DNA of 64,000 bases from contig OZ005702.1 in NCBI GenBank assembly GCA_963930775.1, positions 992,001 to 1,056,000 of the forward strand, in the 5' to 3' direction. Of the stretch, positions 25,985 to 37,217 are shown piece after piece (positions within the stretch are counted from its first letter, which is position 1; each line of letters starts with the position of its first letter). The notes under the pieces are model-generated. The model was not told the DNA's origin. It ran no database searches and saw nothing but the letters and a program-made list of their open reading frames with translations. The DNA comes from Cliona cf. orientalis (Eukaryota > Porifera > Demospongiae > Clionaida > Clionaidae). The translations under genes and the position numbers were made by a program.

Positions 25985-28900
25985 TCAGTCTTCTTCTGCA
26001 TGCCCAGATGAGGAATCATAATGATCCAAAGAAATTTCAACAGTGAGATAGTCGGCCTTCTCCGCGAGAGTCTTGGAAATAGTCTCCACCAAAACGGAGA
26101 ATGAGCGTCGTTTGTTGGGATCCAGCTCCCAGCACAGCTGCATTATTGAATACCTAAAGTGTATGACATTGTGTAAAGGTAACCCATGGCCAGCTTCGAT
26201 CAAATTAATTTGTACATTTCATCACTGCAGGCTGTATTATTAGGTTTTTCTAGCCTCTTCCCTCCCTGCAGCTCGGTTTTCAGTGATGTTGGTCTGATGC
26301 CATCATAGGGAACTTGGCCTCCTGTGAAAATCTCCCAACATGTTACTCCAAAACTCCACTGGAGGTATATGGACCCGGGGGGGGGGGGGGGGGGAGGATG
26401 GGGATAAAATCGATTATGATAAGCTAAGCTATAATTGTGCTTCTTACAACGTCCGATTTTTCAGAAAAGATATAATCTGAAAAAGTCTCTGGAGCCATCC
26501 ACCTGAATGGCAACTTGATTCCCATGTCTCCTGATGCTAGGCGGTAGTACTCCTTGTCTTTCGTATTCACTGATAAACCGAAATCTGCAACTTTGATGAC
26601 CATATTCATATCCATCCTACATGGGTAGATCTAGCTATGCATGACGAATGTACTTGTGTCACCTGTTGGTTATTACGTACATGCAATTCCTTGCTGCCAG
26701 ATCTCTGTGAACCACTTTTTTACTGGCAAGATATTTCATACCTTTGGCCACCTGTAGGCACATGTCCAATAGCCGCTTTTCTATCTGCACAGATGAAGGA
26801 TGCATGCATGTGATTGTCACATGATTCCATAATAATCACTGCCATGTCAATAATATGCACATGCATAGTAATAACTATTGACTTACTTCTTGTGACTGTG
26901 CAATTTCTGTATCTGGTGGCACCACAAGGCTCGATTTTTTCTTCTTCAGATATGTCAGCAAACTACCATTTGCCATATATGGCAGTATGATGTAGGGTAC
27001 TGGTCCACCATCGAGGCACACTCCCTTCAGATTCATTACATTTGGATGGTTGAAGCTTTTCATCTTTGCACTCTCCCGAAGTAGCTCTTGAATCTTATTC
27101 TTATCAATGAAACCTATGAATTTATATTATACTATACATTTTGTTCAACTTAATTGCCCCCAAGCATGTCGAGAGGGTGTGGCCTACAACCACCGCATTA
27201 AAGCATTTGGATTCACCTGGTATGCCTTACTAAGTATGCTACAGGGAAGATCACTGTACATAGAGTAGGTATACCTTTCAGTGTCTTGATGGCAACAATC
27301 TCTGTAGCAACCTGATCAACTTCAAGATAGCCTTTGTATACTATACCAAATTCACCTAGTCGTGTGCATAAGTTATGTTATACATACGGTGTACATGTGT
27401 ATAGTGTAAAGTCATCCACTTTTCAGGTTTACCTTGTCCAATTGGATCTGATATTTGGAGGTTTTTGGAGCTGATTTTTAGAGATGATGTGATTTTTGCC
27501 TTGAGTGATCCCTTTATCACCACCCCATGTTGTATCGTTTCATTGGAGGAATCAGAACAATTTAATGTCCCATCTGTGCCACTAAGAGTCCTAAGCAAAT
27601 CCATGCACATGATTCAATCTAATAAATAACCTGGTAACCTGATATTATTATACCGTTGATTTGTTACTTTTTTATGCCGGTGGTAGTACGTCTGCCTCTG
27701 AGGTGGATTAGTATGATTTGCTGCTTCTCTATCGATACAGTTAACAAATACTACAACCACAATTAGCAAACCAATGAGCAAACCAACTACTGGCACTACC
27801 ACGATAAGGATGACAGTTATACTACTGGAAACTGCAGACCCAGAAACTGCAGGAAATACATACTGCATCACAATAATTATCGAAACTGACAAATAAGTAG
27901 TAGACTATGTGCATCAGTCCTGTATGATCTCTGCATGTGTATTGAAATTAATGGGCATGAGAATATTATAATAATATTATGGCCAAATGGCTTTGTGTAG
28001 AACCGTGATTACATATTATAGATGGCACATCACTGGATCCGGATCTGCAAGTAGTTCCATCAGAGTCGAGCTGGTAGCTAGAGTTGCATCCACATAAAAA
28101 TCCTCCATTGGCATTGATACAGCGCTGCTGGCAGTTGTGCATGCCAGCTGTGCATTCATCAACATCTAGGCAAGATTTCTCGTCAGAAGAAAGTGTATAG
28201 CCGTTGATGCAACTGCACTGAAGTGACCCAGTGGAGTTGATGCAGATTTGAGCACAGTCATTTATACTAGTGTGACACTCATTAGGATCTAGTGAGAGCA
28301 TGCATGCAGTGTAGATTTCAATGCATGCAGAACTGGATCAGATCTAATACAGCTAAACTGGCCACGTGCATGCATGGCATGCATACCAATCATGAATATT
28401 AGCAGCTATCTATAATTACACTCACCCCATTCAACTTCCACATCGAGAAATAAAATGTCTCCTACTATAATATCTTGGGTACCACTCATTAAGCTGGAGG
28501 AAGTCACTTCACGTCTCCAAACATGTTGTATTTGTTCACTATTATCTACAAAAAGCAGCTCAAATAATTGATCATTAAGTGGAGGCAGCTCCACTCCAAT
28601 GATATCCAATCCAGCAAAAATAGAAACGTGGTTAGCTGCAGATAGCCTGCAGTGAAGTTCTTGACCGCAATTTACATTTCTGGTTATTGTTTCACATGAT
28701 GATCCGTGAGCATCTATTTGAATTTCTGGCCCATTCTTGAAGTATAAATTTGCATCAGTGCTGCTTCTCCTCCATACCTGCAGCTTTGGGTACATTGTTC
28801 CAGTTCCATTCCTTCCAGACACTATCAATCCCACGAGAGTCCCTGTGCAGTTGAATTTCATTGCTGAAATTAACCTCGTCTCCCTACTGTTTTGTATAGT

Positions 28901-29093
28901 CAGTCCTCTCTTAGTACCTTGTGTACATGACAGTTCACTGAATGTCAAGCATGAATCTATAAAATATTAATTATTATTATTATTGTGCCACCATAAAATC
29001 TGTAAAGAGATAGAACATGCACAAACCTTCAATTCCATTCGTCGTAAATATGACTGCCATGATAACAAAAAGCCGCTTGAAAATCACTGCCAT
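25985..29093 (-). CDS. receptor tyrosine kinase with six-Cys ectodomain and two EGF domains (I)
   Basis: Eleven exons: complement of 25985-26153, 26216-26358, 26448-26616, 26681-26784, 26887-27113, 27275-27355, 27433-27590, 27639-27846, 28034-28288 (alternative end 28013), 28426-28956 and 29027-29093; about 703 residues. Signal peptide, six-Cys ectodomain (23-199), two EGF domains (about 200-284), helix ([20 protein letters not shown]), then a kinase. All key kinase residues are present: GQGEFG loop (405-410), VAIK lysine 430, a Glu in [14 protein letters not shown] (Asp 537), DFG 555-557, paired activation-loop tyrosines (EYYRL) and WMAPE. It should phosphorylate tyrosines on itself or partners. 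Kinase-less relatives sit on both sides. Demosponges are known for large RTK expansions with unusual ectodomains, which fits. Confidence 0.9.
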
Positions 29094-29935
29094 AACTTAA
29101 CGTTAACAACCAAGCACAGATCCTATAGCAAGTAGCTATAAGCATATTTATGTAGATATCCATGGCATTGATTCATATTATGTTATCATGATCGATACTT
29201 CCAGGAACCTTTGACTAGCCTTCGAGTAGCTAGCTATGGTTTAATGTGTGCATATCTCTAAACTGAAATCAGGTAGCCATTAGACTTGTAGTGGCAGTGA
29301 AACATTAATTTTTGGACTTTGCATGCTGCATGCATGGTCAATTGTATATTATAATAATATTATAGGTTTTCTGAATTTCAAATTGAATTAAAAATTTTTC
29401 ATTATTATGTTGTACATGAATTACCATTATTATCGTGCATCTAACTCAAATTTAAACATTGAAAATTGTCTAGCATGCAACTGCACATAAACCCCTATAG
29501 ACTGCATACATTAATTTAGGCTTATCAAGTGAAAACAGAGAAATAAAATCACCAAACATGGGCAAACATGAGTCGCTCCTCATAAAAACATAAGTTTATC
29601 ATGCTGTTTACTACAGTGAATCAGATGTTTTTGCTTAGCTATAATATTATAGTTTCTCTTTAGACACTGTTTTTTTATGTGATTTAGAGCACCAAAAGAT
29701 CCCGAGTGGAACATGTCATTGAGATAATGATTTTTCCCACTATAATAATATTATTATGGCAATAATATAGGTTCTGTCCACACTCCAGGTTATATAAATA
29801 TACGTAACCTCTTTCCTAGACCAGAATGAATATAACAATACATATAGCTAGGTATAATCTGTAGTAGCTATTATTAGCTGTTCATTCTAAAATTAGCAAG
29901 CAAGCACTTAACTACAATAATTATCAACAGCTGAT
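29094..29935. other. intergenic region, AT-rich
   Basis: There is no gene. A degraded relative of the palindrome at 6775-6910 lies near 29661-29710 (TAGACACTGTTT, GATCCCGAG). The rest is AT-rich and featureless to me. Confidence 0.5.
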
Positions 29936-31362
29936 TTACTGTACTATAGCTGTGTATTCGGTATCCTCGTCTTCACTGGCATGGAAGGGTGCTTCTAGCA
30001 CTGACATCCTTTGAGTCTCATCAAAAATTACGGTGACCCTGCTCTCCCCATAAGCTTCATTATTTTGCATTGTGATTTCTGATTTATTGCTACTTCTTTT
30101 GATCACACATGCCAGGATCACCAAAAGTAGGATGATCAGAAGTAGCAGTGGAGTGCCAACAGCTCCGCCCACTGTAGCTCCTATTATCAAACAAGAGGCT
30201 TTTCCTATTGTAGGATCATAAAAAGCAATAATAAAGTTTCTACTTGGTTAAATTAAATTTTGCTAGTGGATATTACGCTTGTACCTCATGATCATGCAGT
30301 ATAGCTATAATATTATACTAATCAACTACCAGCTCACCAGAATAGTTTCTTCCATCAGAGTTGAGTTGTGATGAAATATTATCAGACTCTGGTAATAGAT
30401 TACAACATAATTACAGTCACATTACTTTCAGAGTAGTGTACATGTAAAGCATAGCATGCTGTATTGCTAAGTATTAATAGGTATTAATATATGCACACCC
30501 TGTTCAATTTCCAGACTAATCAATAGCTGATCATGTAAGAGACGAAAGGAATGCCCATTCACGGCTGTAATTTCTACTGAAGAACCCAGCTTCCTTCGAA
30601 AAATGAAGTGATCTTGCATGTTTGGAACTGAAATAAAGAAAAGTTCAAATCCGCTGCTATTAAATGGAGGTAGCTCCACTCCTAGAATGTCACCACGTTG
30701 AACAGCAACTCGATTATTAGCTTTCAGCCTGCACTGGAAGATCTGGCCACATGTCTGCGTGATTAATTCACATGCCGACCCCTCAGCATCTACTTGAATA
30801 TCTCGACCTTGCTTGTCATAGTACCTGCTATGTGAGCTATTCTCTCTCCAGACCTGTAGCTTAGGATACTGTGTTCCTTCTCCCCTTCGTCCAGCCACTG
30901 TCCACCCCACTATAGTGCCAGGGCAGGTAATTTTTGCTGAGAAAAGAAGTCTGGTCTCAATTGTGTCAATCCGTCCTTTAGTAATGCCTTCTGTGCATGA
31001 CAGGCTTGTCGACGACAAACATTGGAGCTGGCCTACACAAAATAAGTGATAGCTGTTGTTATAGTAATAATGTATAAGTATTAGGTTCTGATAGCTAGCT
31101 CTTGCACTGATCATAATGTAGCTACGTACATAGAGACCAAATAATAGAATAGGTGTGTGCATATGCATCACCAATAGTAAGGCCGTGTGCATGCATCCCT
31201 TCAGAATCTGTACCATGCAAAATAATTATTAATGCTGACTCCCAGTCAGAGCTATCGTGATTAACTGCATTAATTACCTTCAGCTCCAGCAGCACAAGTA
31301 TCCTGTACACTCCATATTATGCAGATGAAAATGATCAGCCACTTGCCGGAACTGGGAGGCAT
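29936..31362 (-). CDS. single-pass receptor, six-Cys family, one mini-exon stalk (J)
   Basis: Model: complement of 29936-30204, 30338-30388, 30499-31032 and 31278-31362; 939 bases, 312 residues, all introns phase 1. Signal exon (PSSGKWLIIFICIIWSVQDT); ectodomain exon with six cysteines, GTIVGWTVAG and GDILGVELPP. One 51-base mini-exon encodes DNISSQLNSDGRNYSG, where the usual cysteine is tyrosine. The last exon has a helix (PLLLLIILLLVILACVIKR) and a tail with YGES and EYTAI. It is the first of three recent tandem copies (J, K, L), and its tail differs from the other two after the YGES motif. Function unknown. Confidence 0.85.
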
Positions 31363-32163
31363 TTTGCATAAGTTATACTGCATGCATGCGTTTCTTACTA
31401 CTGTCTGGTCTCAGAGCTACAGGAAATTTCCTAGCTGTACTTGTGCATGATCATTGACTTTCCTGCTTCTTATAGATAATCAAACGCCGGAAACGTACAA
31501 TCTTACAGCTGGCGTTGAATAGATATTGTGCATGTGCTGTCTGCTCATGCACACAACCTAGCACAATATTATGTGTATGGGAAAAATTAATAAAGTGTGC
31601 AATATTCATAATACTGGTATTAATTATACATTTATACGAAGAAAGACGAAGTGAAGGTGATCCATCCATGCAGTGGTTTTATAACAATAATAATTATTAT
31701 GATTATGTAATTTAGTGCTGGTTAGATGCTTTCAAAACAGCTTCAGTATTAAACGTGAATAATAGAGAGAAAGAGAGATGTATAATAGCAACCTGTACAG
31801 AATTACCTGCTCGCGCATGCGCAGCAAGGGTTAAAGCAACATGCGCACATGCTTTGTAGGTAAAGGTCGTCAACAAGCACCTCATGTCAGCTCAGTTTCT
31901 CATATACAGTATAGTGATGCTTTCTCTTTGGTAAAGCATTAAATTTCAATTATTATTGTATGCAACATATCCAGTAAACAGTATTTATTAGGGAGACACT
32001 GCCACTGTTTGATATATCAGGAATGAAAAATTGAGGGGCAAAATGCTTTCAAAGATCAAAATTAATGTCCTGGAAATTCATATTAGCTATATTATAACAA
32101 TAATATTCAATCTGACCGTTACTAGCAAGAAAGCACTCGACTATATATTATTATCATATTGAT
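31363..32163. other. duplicated intergenic segment with empty transposon site
   Basis: There is no gene. About 31440-31800 is the upstream flank shared by the three tandem receptors, including a DCP2 remnant (31715-31797). The uninterrupted sequence TTTGGTAAAGCATT at about 31928-31941 is the paralogous empty site for the transposon at 35389-38711; the target TAA is 31932-31934. Confidence 0.8.
31715..31797 (-). pseudogene. DCP2 3'-end fragment (remnant 1)
   Basis: On the minus strand the sequence reads FNTEAVLKASNQH then a stop, matching the DCP2 C-terminus (FNTEAILKASNQHQT) at 43285-43340. It is joined to GAGAGAAAGAGAGATGTATA, which matches DCP2 intron sequence near 44991-45012. It is a relic of the DCP2 gene carried along in the tandem duplication and then internally deleted. 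Confidence 0.8.
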
Positions 32164-34809
32164 TCACTGTACATTAGTGTATATATCGTCTTCCTCACAA
32201 GGTAACTTCATAATATTATTAGCACTGACATCCTTTAGTTGTGTTTCATGAGAGCTCTCTCCATAAACTTCATTTCTTTGTGTCATAATTTTTGATTTAT
32301 CACCATTCCTTTTGATCACACATGTCAGTATCACCAAAAGTAAGATGATTAGAAGTAGCAGTGGAGTGCCAACAGCTCCGCCCACTGTAGCTCCTATTAT
32401 CAAACAAGCTGCTCCTATATAGTCTCTACATGCAGGATCATATAAATCAATTTTCCATGGGTTAAATAAATTTCATATTTGATATAGTAGTATGCAATGA
32501 CAGTGTCATGATCCTCATACAATATCATAATCATGTATGTAATAATAATATTATATTATGCAGTATACAAAATAATAGCTACGTATACTTGACATACTAT
32601 GATTACTATTATAATGCTCACCGGAACAGTTTCTTCCGTCAGAGTTGAATTGCAATGAAATGTTATCTGGTAATGCATGGTATATTGGTTTCAAGCAATA
32701 TTTAACTGTTAAGCACATTTTCCATCATGAAGCTGGGTTTAATTTTATGTTTGATGTATACAATGCCCTGCATGTAGCTCATGCATATAATAATAATAAT
32801 TATTACTATTATTATACTTGACAAAAAATTTAATATGGATTTCATGTATGTAGGAAAATTAAAATGTGTAGGACAAAATTTTCTACACATTTCATTATTA
32901 TTACAAAAATTCTGCCCTATCCTCTGCCAAACATTTGTATAGGAAAGCTCATGTTTGGGTAATCACATGTGACATAAGGAAATCTTAGTTTAATTTTGGT
33001 CCAGTGTTAGTGCCAGTATTATGGCTATACACTTATTATATTATAATGCTACAGTTTCTTCCATCAGAGTTGAATTGTGATGAAATATTATCTGAAACTT
33101 TTGATTACAACAATACGTATTACGGTTGTATTACCGGTAATTTCAATTGAGCCATGTATAATATAATATATAGGCTTAGCCAGTTTGTAAAATCTCACTG
33201 ACAAACAACATGACATGCAAAGCTATAATATTAAACTAGCTTGATCATGATACACCAACTGGACATTATTGAAATTTTGTAGTGCACAATAGAGTAGCTA
33301 ATATTATTATGCTTACCGGAACTGGAACATGTGCAGTTTTTTTCATCAGTGTTGAGCTGAGATGAAGTATTGTAATTGTCTGGCAATATTATTATATAAT
33401 ATAATATTATTATTACCGCATTACAAATTTAATATAATTATGCTCACTGGAACAATTTGTTTCTGAGTTGAACTGTGATGAAGTGTTGTCTGGCAATGGT
33501 ACAAATTGAATACGTTATAATGTACAACAAGCTGAATTTAGCTGATAATTATGATTTGCACAGTAGACTATAATATACTCTGCTTACTGCTACATGTAAA
33601 ATACACAGCTCTTTCTATTTAAATTTTGTAAACTCTGTAGATTCTCTCTAGCCTATATAGCTCGTCCCCAGAAACGCATGCATTGAATAAAGATCGGGGA
33701 GACTGGGGATTAGGTTAGATTCTCTTCATTAGTATAATATTAGCTACAGCTATAGTACGTACTTGCAGTATAATAATATTATACTAGTGCATGTATTAGG
33801 TACCTTGTTCAATTTCCAGACTAATCAATAGCTGATCACCTAAATGACGAAAGGAGCGCTCAGATATGTGTACTGATTCGCCCAGCTGCTTTCGAAAAAT
33901 AGAGTGTTCTTGTGTGTTTGGAACTGAAATGAAGAAAAGTTTAAATCCACTGCTATTAGTAAGTGGAGGTAGCTCCACTCCTAGAATATCGTCATGTTGA
34001 ACAGCAACTCGATTAGCTGCCCTCAGCCTGCACTGGAAGATCTGGCCACATGTCTGCGTGATTAATTCACATGCTGATCCCTGAGCATCTACTTGAATAT
34101 CTTGACTTTGCTTGTTGTAGTAACCTCTTCGTGAGCTGTCACCTCTCCAGATCTGTAGCTGAGGGTACTGCATTCCTTCTCCCCTTCGTCCAGCCACTGT
34201 CCACCCCACTATAGTGCCAGGGCAGGTAAAATTTGCCGAGAAAAGAAGTCTGGTCTCAATTGTGTCAATCCGTCCTTTAGTCATGCCTTCTGTGCATGAT
34301 AAGTTTGTTGATGACAAACATTGGAGCTGGCCTGCATGTAATATATATATTCTGCACGCTATGAAGACTGCATAATAATATTATTATTAACTGAATTCGA
34401 GTTAGCAATAATAGTGTGCCTTACAAAATATTAATGCTCACTCCTAGTCAGTACATAGATCTTAACTAACCTTCGGCTCCAATATGCATGTAGCTTCCCA
34501 GTAATCAGCTAGCTATTTTACTATAGCCTATTAATTTAGCAGCTAGGGGCATAGCTATCCCATGATTCATTGGTATGGATTGATAAGAGGTATATAGCTG
34601 ATTTTGTAAGCAGCCAAAATTATTTTAGCACAAGGTCAAAAAGAAAATTATTTTATCTTGTGAAGGTTGGTATGGCAAGAGCCACACTTTACCATACCCT
34701 GGCTACACCACTATTAAATTTTAGTACCTTCAGCTCCAGTAACACTAGTACCCTGTACGTTCCATACGCTGCAGATGAAAAGGATCAGCCACTTCTGACA
34801 CTGAGACAT
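32164..34809 (-). CDS. single-pass receptor, six-Cys family, multi-mini-exon stalk (K)
   Basis: Model: complement of 32164-32414, 32622-32666, 33317-33379, 33448-33489, 33804-34331 and 34728-34809; 1011 bases, 336 residues, all phase 1. Signal exon (SQCQKWLILFICSVWNVQ), six-Cys ectodomain (GTIVGWTVAG, GDILGVELPP-type DDILGVELPP), three usable mini-exons forming an N-glycosylation-rich stalk, then helix and a short tail with VYGES and IYTNV (a YxN, Grb2-type SH2 motif). A fourth mini-exon-like block (33050-33091) has lost its splice donor and is probably skipped. It is nearly identical to gene L outside the inserted elements. Confidence 0.83.
32622..33489 (-). other. mini-exon array of receptor K
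   Basis: Three phase-1 symmetric exons of 45, 63 and 42 bases lie at 32622-32666, 33317-33379 and 33448-33489. Each encodes a variant of N-[I/T]-S-x-Q-[F/L]-N-[S/T] followed by a single cysteine, for example NISLQFNSDGRNCSG. Each is flanked by CAG or similar acceptors and GTGAGC or GTAAGC donors. A related block at 33050-33091 keeps the acceptor and sequence but ends in AACTGTAGCA instead of TGTTCCGGTGAGC. Confidence 0.85.
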
Positions 34810-35388
34810 TTTGCATGAGTTACTGTTTCTTACTCAGCTACTTTCTGAACCCAGAGCTACAGGAAATTTCCTGTACTTCAGTGTGATCATTGCTTTTTCC
34901 TGCTTCTTATAGATAACAAACGCTGAAACGTAGTCTACAGCTGGGCCATTGTGGTGTCTGCTCATGCGCACAAACATTATGTAGGTAAAGGTCGTCAACA
35001 GGCACATGCACACCAGATAGCCTCATGCAGGCTGGCATGACATTGTGTGTAGGAAATTGACAAAAAAGTGTGCAATATTCATAATACTGGTAATATACAT
35101 TATGAAGACGAAGTGAAAGTGATCCATCCATGCAGTGGTTTTATAACAATAATAATTATTATTATGTAATTTAGTGCTGGTTAGATGCTTTCAAAACGGC
35201 CTCAGTATTAAACGTGAATGATAGAGAGAAAGAGAGATGTATAATAGCAATCTGTACATACTTTTTGAGAATTACCCGCGTGCGCATGCGCAGCAAGGGT
35301 TCATGATTTGTAGGTAAAAGTCGTCAACAGGCACATCATGTCAGCTCAGTTTCTCATATACGGTATAGTGATGCTTTCTCTTTGGTAA
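34810..35388. other. upstream flank of receptor K, duplicated
   Basis: There is no gene. It resembles 31363-31935 and 42879-43290: shared TTCCTGCTTCTTATAGATAA, a TTATGAAGACGAAGTGAA block and the GCATGCGCAGCAAGGGTT motif. It includes the second DCP2 remnant and ends at TAA (35386-35388), the left target duplication of the transposon. Confidence 0.75.
35171..35266 (-). pseudogene. DCP2 3'-end fragment (remnant 2)
   Basis: The minus strand again encodes the DCP2 C-terminal residues (FNTEAVLKASNQH), then jumps to DCP2 intron sequence. ATACTTTTTGAG and AGAGAGATGTATAATA match about 44991-45040. About 1.6 kb of the last exon is missing between the two parts. Confidence 0.8.
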
Positions 35389-35677
35389 GGCCAAATAAAA
35401 TTGAATATTAGTTTCTCATCCCCGCCCGCCTCTAGTTTTTCCTCTGCCTGACCACATTTGAAGGCCTCCGGTCAAAAAGGGCAGTTAAACGCCTCCGTAT
35501 ACTTTGGAGAAAACGGAGTTTAAACATTTACGGACTGAATATACGTAAAAATACTAGTTTGCAAGAAAATTTCCGGACACATGCACGTGCTACGCAAAAG
35601 CCTTGTTGCGCAATTGCTCAGAGAAAGTGCCTTCTGCTGGACCGTCCTCCTACTGCGTTTTTGTGCCGTTTTTGCGG

Positions 35678-37089
35678 ATGGAAACGGCTGAGTATCTGTG
35701 TGGAGAGTGTGCAAACGAGGTAAAAGATGAGGATAAGGCTGTTTATTGTGAAGGTGCGTGTCAGGCTTGGTTCCATGCCCAGTGCGTGAATGTGAACGAT
35801 GAACTGTATGCCCATTTATCCGACTCAGAAGAAAAATGGGAATGGGCCAGTACAGTTAATAAGAATACACCCCTGTTGAGGAACACTTTTCCGATTCCCC
35901 TAAAGACAAGTAATCGGATAAATTTCCCCCAGAAGACTTAATTAAAATGGAGGCAGTGACCCCCAAGATATCGTTAAAATGCGCCATTTTACCCCCAGAA
36001 CATCATTAAAATAGCCTCAACACCCCCCAAGACTTCATCAAATCAAGCTCCCCCCTCAGGATACAATTATCGTTCCTCAACAGGGGTGTATCCTTATTAA
36101 CTGGAATAGCCCAATGCCCTTTGTGTCAAAAAAGTGATTTACCACCTTTCAACAGCGTGGACGCCGTCGACTGTTTTCATTTCGATTTTCAGCAGAACCT
36201 GCCAACTCCAAAGCTGACCGTTGGTCAGCAGTTTTACTGTAGGCTGCTCTGGACCTACCTTTTTGGGATTTATTCTGCATCAACACAGCTAACTGCTGCG
36301 TACATGTGGCATGAACTGCTGGCGAAGAGAGGAGCAAATGACGTGATATCCTGTATAACACATTTTGTATACTGCAATCCGTTGGGCCGAACCGGTGCAA
36401 AGTGGAGCATATGGTGGGCTGATAACTGCCCAGGGCAGAATAAAAATAACTACATAATTTGGTTTTTTCAAGATCTCATCCGCCGCAAAGTGTATACAAG
36501 GATTGACTACAAATTTTTGGTTGTTGGGCATACATATTATGGTCCATCAGACCGGAGTTTTGGAGTTATAGAGCAGCATACATCCAAAGTTGAAACTGTT
36601 TATACTCCTCAGCAGTGGTATGAGCATGTTAAACAAGCATCTATCGCTGTTAGAGTAACGGAAATGGAGCAGACATCTTTCCGAAACCACCGACAGCACC
36701 TACGAAAGCTGTACACAGAGAGAAGTCAGGATACAGACAAGCAACCCCTAGACTTCAGTCGTATAGTTTGGTTCAACTTTGGGAAAGGGGAGAAAGTTCA
36801 AGAAGGAAAAGTGATTATGGTTGACCACCCCAAGGAGGTGTGGGTGAGACACACATACAGTGTCGCAGAAGCTCCGAAACGTGTTTCCTATTTGAAGAAA
36901 CGGGGTGTTCAATCTGGAATAGACAGGAAGCCTCCACCATTGTACCAACAGTACCCTATTCCCCTGAAGAAACCCAAAGCAGATGACTTACGTAAGCTAG
37001 TTTCAAATTTTGTGCCTAGCAAATATCAAGACTTTTATGCTGAACTGCCAACCGATGGTAGTGACAGCTCTGATACCGACGAAGATTAG
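35678..37089 (+). pseudogene. transposon protein: PHD finger plus DDE-like C-terminal domain, split by insertion
   Basis: The first part (35678-35843) encodes a PHD-type zinc finger (YLCGECANEV, AVYCEGACQAWFHAQC, EKWE). It is interrupted by a 269-base element and resumes at 36116 with CPLCQK, which supplies the last zinc-ligand pair. Without the insert and one AAT copy the frame is 1140 bases (379 residues). The second part has the acidic motifs HFDFQQNLPTP, WWADNCPGQNKN and YYGPSDRSFG, the pattern of a DDE-type transposase core. I recognise this pattern from animal transposon-like proteins but cannot name the superfamily. The N-terminal half usually joined to it appears on the opposite strand (37218-38354). 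Confidence 0.75.
35844..36112. mobile_element. 269-bp MITE nested in the transposon's PHD exon, AAT target duplication
   Basis: The ends GGGCCAGTACAGTTAATAAG and CTTATTAACTGGAATAGCCC are imperfect inverted repeats that extend through ACACCCCTGTTGAGGAAC and its complement. AAT occurs on both sides (35841-35843 and 36113-36115). Removing the element and one AAT gives the codons for E-K-W-E-C-P-L-C, the expected end of the PHD finger. The interior has short repeats of the CCCCCAAGAYWTCRTTAAAAT type. Confidence 0.9.
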
Positions 37090-37217
37090 CATGCAGTATC
37101 TTATGCTCTCATTGTCCCATTCTCCCCGTAATTACGTATGTATTGATACTCTTATTTCTATTTCATAATGTATCAATAACACTATGTATAATAACATTAA
37201 CAGCAATTTTATTTAAA

